DNA from: Natronolimnobius baerhuensis
GTDB taxonomy: Archaea; Halobacteriota; Halobacteria; Halobacteriales; Natrialbaceae
Direction: 5' to 3'
Length of the DNA: 64,000 nt
Assembly (NCBI RefSeq): GCF_002177135.1
Contig: NZ_MWPH01000002.1
Location: 496,001 to 560,000, forward strand
A program made the translations under genes and the position numbers. Below, one piece after another: positions 8,642 to 16,801 of this stretch. How positions within the stretch are numbered: the first letter of the stretch is position 1; the number at the start of each line of letters is the position of its first letter. The notes under the pieces are model-generated. The model did no database searches. It was not told the origin of the DNA and saw nothing but the letters and a program-made list of their open reading frames with translations.

Positions 8642-9706
8642 TCAGCGGTTGTTCGGCTCCCACTCCTCGCAGGCGTCCATATCGTTCATCGCCGTCTCGT
8701 GGCGGCCACAGTACGGCACCATGCCCGAGGAGGACGACCGAACGTACTCAAAGTGCTGGCAGTTCCCGCAGTATCGGTCGCTCGGTACGTCCGAACCTGA
8801 TTCTGTCCGATCAGCGGCGTCACTCGAGGCGGACCCCATAATTTCGGCATCGGTGCCGCCAGTTGCTGCCGACGCGCCGCCTGCGGCTGCTGACTCAGTG
8901 CGTGTAGCGGGCTCTGCAGAGTGCGTGCCGGCTGTGGCGGCTGCGGGCTCGTCGGTATCGAGCGGCGAAGAAATGTCCGAGACCTCCGTCCCACCATCAC
9001 TGGTTGCTGCGCCAGCGGTTGGGCGGCCCGAGTTGCTCGAGTGCGTCGTCTCGCTCCCATCGAACGAGAGCGTCGTCCCGTCGCCCTCAGCGTTCGTCTG
9101 GGTCTCGACTTCGCCATCAGGCGTCCCACCGAAAAAGCCAATTCCGCCGAACCCACTCGAGGGGGCTTCTGACTCCTCAACCTCGACGATGGTCTGATTG
9201 CGCCGTGTGACGTTCATCTCGAGCATCCCGCCGGGGTCGTTGCGCGTCTTGAAGTTGACGACGGCGCTAAACAGACACCAGATGGCAGTTACGAGTCCGA
9301 GAAGGTAGACTGCAGAGACCTCGAGTGTGAGTTGGTCGCTACCGTAGCGCCAGTTTTCGGGGTAGGCATACCAGAAGAGGACGACGCCAAGCAGGCACAG
9401 GCTGGCGCTGATCGCAGCAGCGGCGCGGACGCGACGGCTCGCGGGCAGGACGATAAAGAGACCGACGAGTGTCGCGGGAACGCCGATGCCGGCGAGGACG
9501 CCAGCGACGCGAACGACTGCAAAGTGGTCGCTCATCCCCCAGTCGGCAACGCTTACGACGAACCCGGCGAACAGATTGGTCGTCGCCACGAGGACGGCAA
9601 CGACGGCAAGAATCGCGCCACAGAGTACCAGCCCCATCCCTGCGTAGAGCCGCTGGAGGCTCACACCCCGGGCATTCCCGTCGTAGACCTCCGTCAGGCT
9701 TGTCAT
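8642..9706 (-). CDS. Four-helix membrane protein with C-terminal Cys-rich (zinc-ribbon-like) tail
   Basis: A 354-residue protein with three parts. Residues 1-180 contain four membrane segments (the third carries CLLGVVLFWYAYP). Residues about 180-310 form a long Ser/Thr/Ala/Gly-rich linker that looks disordered. Residues 310-354 contain CGNC, then YCGRH and a final Cys (Cys-x2-Cys ... Cys ... Cys), a likely zinc site. This arrangement is known to me only from haloarchaeal hypothetical proteins. The start at 9706 (MTSLTEVYDG) was taken because a Met nine codons upstream would add a charged RERERL stretch. Function is unknown. Confidence 0.65.
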   Translation of the reverse strand: MTSLTEVYDGNARGVSLQRLYAGMGLVLCGAILAVVAVLVATTNLFAGFVVSVADWGMSDHFAVVRVAGVLAGIGVPATLVGLFIVLPASRRVRAAAAISASLCLLGVVLFWYAYPENWRYGSDQLTLEVSAVYLLGLVTAIWCLFSAVVNFKTRNDPGGMLEMNVTRRNQTIVEVEESEAPSSGFGGIGFFGGTPDGEVETQTNAEGDGTTLSFDGSETTHSSNSGRPTAGAATSDGGTEVSDISSPLDTDEPAAATAGTHSAEPATRTESAAAGGASAATGGTDAEIMGSASSDAADRTESGSDVPSDRYCGNCQHFEYVRSSSSGMVPYCGRHETAMNDMDACEEWEPNNR

Positions 9707-9820
9707 GGACAGCCTTTCTCTCTCCCTCCACAAAACCCTACGTCAGACACATCTCGAGAATCCGAGAGTATCACCCGCCAAAGCGAAACCTTGAATCGCT
9801 GGGCTTGCAAACGCTTTCAT

Positions 9821-10105
9821 ATGAGCGACGACGAGGACGACGACCCGGCAGTGTCACTCGGTGAGCACACGCCCGTCGAGGGTGCCCCACTGGCCCGCGT
9901 CAGTTCCCGACTCACCTGGCCCAAAGAGAAAAGCGAAGTCGCCCGCCTCGAGGGCGACAGCGTGATCCGAACGCCCGAGGGACCACAGGAACTGGCTGCC
10001 ATCCTCGAGGACGTCGACGAGACGTACTTCCAGCGCCACCAGGAGTTCGAAACCCACATCCGATCCGTTATTGGAACTGGCCCGATTCCGACTGCAGACG
10101 AGTAA
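9821..10105 (+). CDS. DUF5789 family small protein
   Basis: A 94-residue acidic protein with an N-terminal DDEDDD patch, a middle LTWPKEKSEVARLEGD and a C-terminal VDETYFQRHQEFETHIRSVIG helix. The pattern matches small haloarchaeal DUF5789 proteins, which have no known function. It lies four bases upstream of the CPBP-type membrane gene, so the two are probably co-transcribed. It has no cysteine, no membrane segment and no signal peptide, so it should be cytoplasmic. Confidence 0.7.
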   Translation: MSDDEDDDPAVSLGEHTPVEGAPLARVSSRLTWPKEKSEVARLEGDSVIRTPEGPQELAAILEDVDETYFQRHQEFETHIRSVIGTGPIPTADE

Positions 10106-10108
10106 TAC

Positions 10109-10807
10109 GTGGCGACCGACGGCACCCACCGAACCGTTGGCTGGCTTCGCGACCAATTCAATCGCCTCTCGTGGTTTCAAAAGTCGATACTGGTGGGTGC
10201 AGTTCTGACGCTGCTGTGGATGCGCTACGTCCCCGGAGATCTCGGGGCACGGGTCGTCGTCGACCTGTTGCTTCTGGTCGGTGGCCCGCTCGCACTGGGA
10301 CTCATTCACGGCCGCCACATTGGTTGGAATATCAACCGCGTCGCGATTCGAAACGCTGTATTGCTCTCGATGTTCGTCTTGCCGTTTTATCTCATCGGAT
10401 CAACACTCCCCACGATTCGTCAGTTCTACCCGATGTGGGAAACCTCGGCTGCACCTGGCGAGTTCATTCCCCACGCGATCAAACTGTTCGCGATTGCGCT
10501 GGCGACTGAGACCTACTATCGCGGACTGCTCTGTGTCGGCGTCAAAGACATCGGGTTCAAGGCAGTGTTCATCAGCCCTATCGTCTACATGATTCACCAC
10601 GCCTCGAAGCCCCCCATCGAATTCCTGCTCTCGGGGCCGACTGACGTGCTCTTCGGTGCGGTAGACTACAAATCAAACTCCATCCTGCCGTCCGTGATCG
10701 CCCACGGGGCCGGTCTCGTCCTCCTCGACTGGCTCGTCCTACACGACCCGCTGTTCGATCCGACGCCCGCCTTGCAGTATCTCGAGTGGCTGCCAGTGCC
10801 GCTGTGA
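10109..10807 (+). CDS. CPBP-family intramembrane protease-like protein
   Basis: A 232-residue membrane protein with six or seven hydrophobic segments. ETYYRG (about residues 132-137) resembles the EExxxR motif of CPBP/CAAX-type proteases with one Glu replaced. A following MIHHAS and a late AHGAG supply the His residues of the second and third motifs. The family includes Rce1-type prenyl-protein proteases and bacteriocin self-immunity proteins. The weakened first motif leaves activity open. The start is GTG, four bases after the stop of the DUF5789 gene, and no better start lies nearby. Confidence 0.65.
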   Translation: MATDGTHRTVGWLRDQFNRLSWFQKSILVGAVLTLLWMRYVPGDLGARVVVDLLLLVGGPLALGLIHGRHIGWNINRVAIRNAVLLSMFVLPFYLIGSTLPTIRQFYPMWETSAAPGEFIPHAIKLFAIALATETYYRGLLCVGVKDIGFKAVFISPIVYMIHHASKPPIEFLLSGPTDVLFGAVDYKSNSILPSVIAHGAGLVLLDWLVLHDPLFDPTPALQYLEWLPVPL

Positions 10808-10836
10808 ACTCACGTCGGTGATCTCTCGCGTGAGAA

Positions 10837-11562
10837 TCATTCGAGTCGCGCGTCCGTAATCCGCACCCGCCCGCGTGTCCCCTCCCACTCGCGCTCGTAC
10901 TCGAGACCGAGTCGTTGGTCCATATGTGGGCCATCGACGACGAGCGTCTCAAACTCGCCGCCTTCACCCAAAATGTGGACGCCGTATTCGTCGTTGAGCG
11001 CCTTGAGGTCGGCAATCGCCTCGTGGTCCAGTGTGCGCCCGAGCCAGGATTCGTCGAGTCCCTGCGCAGCAACCTGGATGATCTTTATTTCGAAGCCGGC
11101 CTCGAGCATCGCGTCGACGAGTTCCCGAGGGTCTTCCTGCCACAGCGGCGCGAATAGCTCACAGTCGAGGCGGTCACACATCCCTTGAATGCGGTTCGTC
11201 TGGTACTCGCTTTCGACAGCGCCTGCGGTGACGCCGGCGATGCCGCCCTCGAGTTCGGCGTCAAGATCCACGAGTGCCGCCTCGAGTGGCTCGAGTTCGT
11301 CATCTCCCTGCACGCTCGAGTCCGGCACGGAGTCGGCCTCGAGATCACCGGGATCGACGTCGATCAGTTCGATACCCATGCTCTCGGCGGCCAGCGAAGC
11401 GAGGTCTGTCGCCGGAACATGATACATGTAGGAATCCTCGGATGGGTGAACGGTCACGAGTCGCTCGACGGACAGTCCGGCCTCGAGTGCCTGGTAGACG
11501 GCCCACGACGAATCTTTCCCGCCGGAAAAGAGCCCAATCCACGCGCCATCTGCGTCGCTCAT
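10837..11562 (-). CDS. dph6: Diphthine--ammonia ligase (Dph6-type ATP-PPase)
   Basis: A 241-residue PP-loop ATPase. SGGKDSS lies at 13-19, an adenylation loop with conserved His follows (TVHPSEDSYMYHVPA), and the C-terminus has the family block ILGEGGEFETLVVDGPHM. The family amidates diphthine on elongation factor 2, the last step of diphthamide synthesis, using ATP and ammonium. Length is typical for the archaeal enzyme (about 220-240). It faces the CPBP gene tail to tail and follows the DUF373 gene by 44 bases on the same strand. Confidence 0.85.
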   Translation of the reverse strand: MSDADGAWIGLFSGGKDSSWAVYQALEAGLSVERLVTVHPSEDSYMYHVPATDLASLAAESMGIELIDVDPGDLEADSVPDSSVQGDDELEPLEAALVDLDAELEGGIAGVTAGAVESEYQTNRIQGMCDRLDCELFAPLWQEDPRELVDAMLEAGFEIKIIQVAAQGLDESWLGRTLDHEAIADLKALNDEYGVHILGEGGEFETLVVDGPHMDQRLGLEYEREWEGTRGRVRITDARLE

Positions 11563-11606
11563 ACCGGCCAGTTGGTGTCGGAGAGTAAAGGGATGGCGAG
11601 TTTGCG

Positions 11607-12887
11607 TTACTGGTCACTCGAGTCCGCGCCCTCGTCAGTCGGAGAGTCAGAGTCCGACTCGGAGGGTGTCGGTCCGCCATCGGTGCGGCCCGACTCGGGC
11701 GTCGGAGTGGGATTCGCATTGGAGGCTGGCGGAGAGTCTGGATCGTCCGGTCCGTCGCCACCGCTTCCGGATTCGTCGTCGCTTACAGAGGCAGCGACTC
11801 GTGCCCCGATCAGACTCACGACGAGTGCAGTGGCGACGTAGATCGTCAACCGCTCGCCGCCGCCGATCTGGAAGCTATCGAGCGTGAGCGCTCCCTGTTC
11901 GATCCCCGCGAAGACGACGGGTCCGATCACGCCCTGTTGCTCGAGGAAGTACGCCGAAAACCCGCGAATCACGAGTCCAACGGCGACGACGATAAACGGC
12001 AGATTCCGGAAGGATCGCCGGACGGGTTCCTCGCTGATCGCCTCATCGAGCAGGCGACCCGCGCTTGCGGTCAGTGCTGCCATCGCGAGCCAGGGAACGC
12101 TATCGAACAGAAACTGCGTCGCCGGCACGAGCACGCCGGAGGGGTCCTCGAGATTCGAGACGCCGAGTGCGCCGATGAACAGTCCCACGAACGTCAACCC
12201 TATCGCGACGACATAGGTGACCACCGAGACCTGCCCGGAGTACAGCGCCTCCCGCACCTGATGGGAGAACCCGGTGAGGATTTCGTCGATGTTGAATCCC
12301 TTATAGAGCAAGAAGAGGCCGATCACGGTCGTGATCGCGGCTGCACCCTGTGCGGTCCCAATCTGCATCGCAAGCACCGGGAAGACGAGCAGCGTCAGTC
12401 CAAGCGGTACCAGCACCGTCTGGCGCAGTTCCTCGTCTGCGAGAAACTGCTTCAGGAGGTAGTACGTCGATTCAATGTCTCGAGCCTGGCGCACGACGAC
12501 GCGGTCAACTGAATCGACGCGAACGCGACTCTCGACGATGGGCACCAGTCGCTCGTCTTCAGCGCTGTCGATCACGACGACCGCCGAGTCCGGATCGTAG
12601 TCCGCGATCAGGTCGTCCACCTGACGTGCCACTGCTCGGTCAGCCGAGACCATCGACTCACGGTCCCCCGAGACGACCGCGACGACGACGTCTTCGTTCT
12701 CGTCGCGCAGGTCCTGGGCAACTCGAAGCGTCTCGAGCAGGGAGTTGACGCCCGAATCCTCGGGATCTGCGAGCCCGATATCGGTCACGAGCGCGCGAAC
12801 TGCCTCCCAGCCGACGATTGGTGAGCGAAGCCCAGTCTTACGGCCCACATCGTCAGTCCGGTCGAGGCAGACGACCAGCGTTGTCAC
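11607..12887 (-). CDS. DUF373 family membrane protein
   Basis: A 426-residue protein. The N-terminal half (1-150) is soluble and reads as an alpha/beta domain (TTLVVCLDRTDDVG, later VVVIDSAEDERLVPIV). Residues about 158-375 hold seven or so membrane segments, and the acidic Ser/Pro-rich C-terminus is probably disordered. This is the layout of the archaeal DUF373 family, whose function is unknown. The start is GTG at 12887, preceded by a reverse-strand TTTTATC box (12914-12920) with an inverted repeat between box and start. It precedes dph6 on the same strand. Confidence 0.8.
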   Translation of the reverse strand: MTTLVVCLDRTDDVGRKTGLRSPIVGWEAVRALVTDIGLADPEDSGVNSLLETLRVAQDLRDENEDVVVAVVSGDRESMVSADRAVARQVDDLIADYDPDSAVVVIDSAEDERLVPIVESRVRVDSVDRVVVRQARDIESTYYLLKQFLADEELRQTVLVPLGLTLLVFPVLAMQIGTAQGAAAITTVIGLFLLYKGFNIDEILTGFSHQVREALYSGQVSVVTYVVAIGLTFVGLFIGALGVSNLEDPSGVLVPATQFLFDSVPWLAMAALTASAGRLLDEAISEEPVRRSFRNLPFIVVAVGLVIRGFSAYFLEQQGVIGPVVFAGIEQGALTLDSFQIGGGERLTIYVATALVVSLIGARVAASVSDDESGSGGDGPDDPDSPPASNANPTPTPESGRTDGGPTPSESDSDSPTDEGADSSDQ

Positions 12888-12894
12888 GAGTGTC

Positions 12895-12911
12895 GTTCCA
12901 TGCTGTGGAAC
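12895..12911. promoter_or_regulatory. Inverted repeat GTTCCA-N5-TGGAAC at the DUF373 promoter
   Basis: A perfect 6-bp inverted repeat with a 5-base spacer lies between the reverse-strand TATA-like box (12914-12920) and the GTG start at 12887, about where transcription should begin. A dimeric regulator bound here would block initiation. No regulator gene adjoins it. Confidence 0.35.
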
Positions 12912-12989
12912 GATAAAACCACTTACTCTTCGACCGTTGCACCGCTGGGAATCGCTTCCCGACTTCCCCGTCGGCAGTAACGGGTGCGA

Positions 12990-13985
12990 TCAGGTTCGCA
13001 ATCGGAACTCCCGATTCTCGGCGAATCCGGTCAGGCCAGCCCCGAACGCGTATGCAACCTGCTGTGCGCCCGCACCAACCCGCGCCATCAGCGGCCGCTC
13101 CGGTTCGAACTCCTCGATGTCAATCGCGTCGGCCTCGAGGCGGGTCTCGAGTTCGGCTTCGATGTCGCGGCGGGTGCCGAGTTCGTCGACCAGTCCGAGG
13201 TCGTGTGCCGACTCGCCGAGGTAGATGCGCGCTTCGGTGTCGCGGATGAACTCGGCGTCCATCTCGCGGCCCTCGCTGACGCGCTTGACGAAGGTTTCGT
13301 AGTAGTCATCGATCACGCCCTGCAGGTACTCACGTTCTTTCTCCTCGAGTTCTTTGAGCGGTGTGCCGGCGTCTTTGTACTCGCCAGCCGCAAAGCGCTC
13401 GTAAGAGAGCCCAGCCTTCTCCGCGAGGTCGCTTGCGTTGACGCGCGACCCGATCACACCAATCGAGCCGACGATGGAGCCCTCGCGCGCCCAGAGTTCG
13501 TCACAGCCGCTTGCGATCCAGTAGCCACCACTGGCACAGACATCCGTCGTGTACGCCACGGTTGGGCCGTCGAATCGCTCGGCTGCGAGTCGAATGTCGT
13601 CGCTCGGGACGACCTCGCCGCCAGGCGTATTGAGTTTCAACAACAGTGCGTCGACGTTCTCGTCGTCATCCGCGCGGTCGATCTGCTCGACGATGTCGTC
13701 GGCCGGTGTCGAACCCGGACTCGAGGGGAGCGGGCCGCCGCCCCCATCGCGCGTGATTGGGCCATCGACGGCAACCTCGGCGACGTTGTAGCCGGGAAAC
13801 AGCGACCCAGCGACGTTGCCGCCGATTTTGAGCCCGACCAAGACGGCACCGAGGGCAAACAGGATGCCAAACAGATCTGTCAGCGTCGTCGGATAGTAGA
13901 CGAACAGTCCAATTCCGGCCGCAGCAAACACGACGACCGCGAGTAAGACGACCGCGAGTGATCCAAGTCCGTTCTTACTGACCAT
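12990..13985 (-). CDS. sppA: Signal peptide peptidase SppA (S49 family)
   Basis: A 331-residue membrane-anchored serine protease with Ser-Lys dyad. After two hydrophobic segments (about residues 8-30 and 38-65), the S49 domain has LLKLNTPGGEV, the nucleophile Ser152 in CASGGYWIA and the general base Lys204 in GEYKDAGTP. The 52-residue Ser-Lys spacing equals that of Bacillus SppA. The family degrades signal peptides and other membrane-released peptides. The start at 13985 (MVSKNG) was preferred to 14000 because the longer form adds only MPAKA. It is an independent unit with no clear operon partner. Confidence 0.88.
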   Translation of the reverse strand: MVSKNGLGSLAVVLLAVVVFAAAGIGLFVYYPTTLTDLFGILFALGAVLVGLKIGGNVAGSLFPGYNVAEVAVDGPITRDGGGGPLPSSPGSTPADDIVEQIDRADDDENVDALLLKLNTPGGEVVPSDDIRLAAERFDGPTVAYTTDVCASGGYWIASGCDELWAREGSIVGSIGVIGSRVNASDLAEKAGLSYERFAAGEYKDAGTPLKELEEKEREYLQGVIDDYYETFVKRVSEGREMDAEFIRDTEARIYLGESAHDLGLVDELGTRRDIEAELETRLEADAIDIEEFEPERPLMARVGAGAQQVAYAFGAGLTGFAENREFRLRT

Positions 13986-14293
13986 CGCTTTCGCTGGCAC
14001 CTCGATTCATGCTCGAGTCTGTGTCTGCCGCCCGGTTAACCGTTACCGTCGGCGACGCCGCGGCTCAAGCCAGTGTCGCTACTCGGTGCGTCTCATCGCA
14101 GTTCGTCGAAAACAGCAGTCACCGATCACTGCAGTACGTCGTTTCACGTCGCGACCAACGGTCTTGTGCAGTTGTCCACTCCATCCTCAGCACTCGGCGA
14201 AACGACAGCTCTCGAGTCGTGAGTTGTCGTCGGACGGAAACACGTCCGCCGAAAGAGAACGTGGGACGAATCGAACAGTCCGAGAGACGACCC
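13986..14293. other. Intergenic region upstream of sppA
   Basis: About 308 bases without a supportable gene. CGGTTAACCG at 14033-14042 is a perfect 10-bp palindrome some 50 bases upstream of sppA and may be part of its promoter. I see nothing else of note apart from a Ser/Arg-rich spurious frame. Confidence 0.35.
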
Positions 14294-15175
14294 TTAGAGC
14301 AGGCCAGTCTTCTGGAGCTTCATCAGGTCCTCGGTGTCGAGAGTTTCGCCTTCCTTGAACTTCTGATAAATCTCCTCGGCCTCCTCTTTGGCCGCTTCTT
14401 TCTTCTGGTCGCGAGCGGACTTGCGCTCTTCTTCTTCTTCCTTGTCCAGTTCGCGCAGGCGCTTCTGGACGCGCACGAAGTCTTCGTGGTGCTGGTCGGC
14501 GGCCTCCTGGGCCTCAACGAAGGACTCGTGCATCTCGTCGGCTTCATCACGGATGTCGTCAGCCTCGCGATAGGCCTCGATCATCTGGTTGTGATGTTCC
14601 TGGGCCTTGTCCGCAAGCTCCGTCACCTTCTGGTGGTGCTGGGAGGCTTCCGAGCGAACTTCCTCAGCTTCCTCGACGAGCCCTTCGAGATCCTCGTTCT
14701 GGTCGAGTTTTCCCTTGCGCTCTTCGTACTCCTCGCGCTTGGACTCGATCTTCTCGATGAGTTCCTGCTCTTCCTCACTCGAGAGAACTTCGGTCTGCTG
14801 TTTGAACTCGAGTTGCTCGATTTCTTCCTCGAGTTTGTCGAGGTCCTGGCCCTCGTCGAGTTCCATGTCGGATTTGAGCTTTTCGACTTTGTCGAAGAGC
14901 TTGTTGGCCTCGGCGTTGAGTTCGTTACGGCTCTCTTTGTGCTCTTGAACCTGCTCGTTGAGCTCGTCGCGCTGCTCACGGTGTTCTTGAGCTTCGTCGA
15001 CCTTCTCGCGCGTTTTGGCGTTCAGGTCGTCGCGGCTGGAGGCGCGCTCGGAGGCCATCTGGTTGAGATCATTTCGCCGATCTCGCAGTTGGCCTGCCAT
15101 TTTGATAAGCTCGCCTTTCGATTTGTTTGCTAGGTCGTCCTCTGTCAGTTCGATGTTTTTCGATTCGTCTACCAT
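14294..15175 (-). CDS. Long coiled-coil protein
   Basis: A 293-residue, almost wholly helical protein. Residues about 15-270 are a dense run of Glu, Lys, Arg, Gln and Asp with heptad-spaced Leu, Met and Val (for example LRDRRNDLNQM, then QRDELNEQVQEHKESRNELN), typical of a parallel coiled coil. There are no Cys, no membrane segment and no catalytic motif. Similar proteins are conserved in haloarchaea and other euryarchaea, sometimes annotated as phosphoserine phosphatase-like or SMC-like, without firm function. A structural or scaffolding role is only inferred. A 385-base AT-rich region precedes it. Confidence 0.75.
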   Translation of the reverse strand: MVDESKNIELTEDDLANKSKGELIKMAGQLRDRRNDLNQMASERASSRDDLNAKTREKVDEAQEHREQRDELNEQVQEHKESRNELNAEANKLFDKVEKLKSDMELDEGQDLDKLEEEIEQLEFKQQTEVLSSEEEQELIEKIESKREEYEERKGKLDQNEDLEGLVEEAEEVRSEASQHHQKVTELADKAQEHHNQMIEAYREADDIRDEADEMHESFVEAQEAADQHHEDFVRVQKRLRELDKEEEEERKSARDQKKEAAKEEAEEIYQKFKEGETLDTEDLMKLQKTGLL

Positions 15176-15560
15176 GTGTTAGTCAATCCTCTGTGCCATA
15201 CCCGCACCGGGGTGACAGGGTGCCGTCGTGGCTCCGTGGAGAGAGCGACCGCTCACGATTTGCGAAACCTGGTGAATAAGATTTCCTGTCATTGATCGTC
15301 GAGCGATACGCGCCCCGATGGCGTTCTGGTACCGATAGCTACTGTCGCCTATAATTTAAATGTACCGGTCCTTCAAACCGTGAAAACCGTTAGCAGGGAC
15401 CCTGTTTGAGCCTGTTGGACACTCACATGGTCCGAAACACCATATATAAACTCAGCTGCTCAAACGAGTCCAGTCTAAGCGATACTGTAGCCTGAATCGT
15501 CCGAACGAATCCAGCCACGAAAGGGGTCACTTATCACGAAACTACCCGCCAGCTGCCGCC
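15176..15560. other. AT-rich intergenic region, possible long leader or small RNA
   Basis: These 385 bases lie upstream of the coiled-coil gene and downstream of cetZ, both on the reverse strand. Two TATA-like clusters are visible: TATATAAA at 15443-15450 (readable on both strands) and an ATAATTTAAA patch at about 15352-15361. Both lie 170-270 bases before the coding start, too far for a leaderless message. Either the gene has an unusually long leader or a small RNA is made here. No open frame is convincing. Confidence 0.35.
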
Positions 15561-16640
15561 TCAAAAGAGATTCTCGAGGCGGTCGTCCGTCAGCGCTTCG
15601 GCGCGGTCCGTTTCGGTTTCCTCAGCGTTTTGTGCCTCGCGTGCGCGCTCCATGAATTGCTCGAGGCGGTCCGAGCGTTCGGCCCCGCCGAGCAAGACGA
15701 GCGCGCCGAGTCGGTCGCTGTCGAGCGGAAAGTCCCCACCACGGACCTGCATGCTGTCTGTTTCCTCCTCGAGCCAGCGTCGGGATTTCTCGACGCCTTT
15801 GCGCGGGATCGCCTCGGGTCTGCCGGCGATAACGAGTAGCGCGGAATCGGCCTGGGTCGCGTCGGGGAGACTCGTTCCAGTCAAGAGTGCCTGACGGGAG
15901 ACTGTCATCGTCGTTCGCAGGTTGTCGCTTGCGTCTTCGGCGGCGACTTCGCTTGCATAGCCAAGCACCGAAATCCCGCCCGAGCGCAGGGTGTTGATGA
16001 CCTCGCTCGAGTCGACGACGCTTTCGCCCACGCCGTCGACGGCCTCGCCGGAGGCAAACAGCAAGCCAACGCGTTGGGCGATCTTGCCGTTAATGCGGTC
16101 GAACGCGCCGTCCATGCTCTCGCCCTGTTCGTGCCAGGCGTCGTTGTCGATCAGCAGCGTCGAGTCGGCTTCGCGTGCTAACGTCTTCAACGAGCGACCC
16201 GCGTTAGCCTGATACAGCGCGCCTTCGTTCTGTCCGGGCAAGACGCCCAGTGCGTAGACTGGAATGTCATGAATTTGCTGTAAGTTGTGCACCAGCACCG
16301 GCGCGCCGCCGCTTCCCGTCCCACCGCCGAGACCGGCGACGACGACAATCGCGTCAGCACTCGAGGTGATTCGTCCATCGAGTCCGCCGAGGACCTCCTG
16401 GATATCCGATTGCATGACCTCTGCACCGAGTTCGTTGTCCCCACCGACGCCGTGTCCGTTGACACGGTCTGCACCGATCAGTTGGGTATCGACGAACTCG
16501 AGCGATTGGAGGTCGGGTTTCGCGGAGTTGACGGCCAGGGCACCTTGGACGGCTCCATAACCCATGTTCGCGTCGAACTGGGCCAGCCGCTCGGTTACCT
16601 TCCCACCGGCCTGACCGACTCCGATCAGGGCTACCTTCAT
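15561..16640 (-). CDS. cetZ: CetZ tubulin-superfamily GTPase
   Basis: A 359-residue tubulin/FtsZ-superfamily protein. It begins MKVALIGVGQAGGKV, typical of CetZ. The GTP-binding signature GGGTGSG is at 105-111 and a T7-like loop NGKIAQRVG follows. CetZ proteins form cytoskeletal polymers that control cell shape and motility in haloarchaea. The C-terminal 25 residues are a short acidic tail. A Shine-Dalgarno-like GAGGAG sits about 10 bases before the ATG, so this message seems to have a short leader, unlike many neighbours. It is divergent from the Gfo/Idh/MocA gene. Confidence 0.9.
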   Translation of the reverse strand: MKVALIGVGQAGGKVTERLAQFDANMGYGAVQGALAVNSAKPDLQSLEFVDTQLIGADRVNGHGVGGDNELGAEVMQSDIQEVLGGLDGRITSSADAIVVVAGLGGGTGSGGAPVLVHNLQQIHDIPVYALGVLPGQNEGALYQANAGRSLKTLAREADSTLLIDNDAWHEQGESMDGAFDRINGKIAQRVGLLFASGEAVDGVGESVVDSSEVINTLRSGGISVLGYASEVAAEDASDNLRTTMTVSRQALLTGTSLPDATQADSALLVIAGRPEAIPRKGVEKSRRWLEEETDSMQVRGGDFPLDSDRLGALVLLGGAERSDRLEQFMERAREAQNAEETETDRAEALTDDRLENLF

Positions 16641-16801
16641 ACACGTCTCCTCGAAACGAACCCAGTTGAACGTTCCGATGAATGTGTTTCACAGTTACAC
16701 GTCACAACCGAAATGAGTCTGTCCGCAACCTGAGCACGTCTCGAGCGACCCCAATCTCCGCGACGGAAACGTCTAACTGTATCTATTGTGAACACGAACC
16801 T

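Noticed and set aside
14086-14290. Possible small proteins in the sppA-coiled-coil gap
   Set aside because: Frames are Ser/Arg-rich with no motif and no promoter support.
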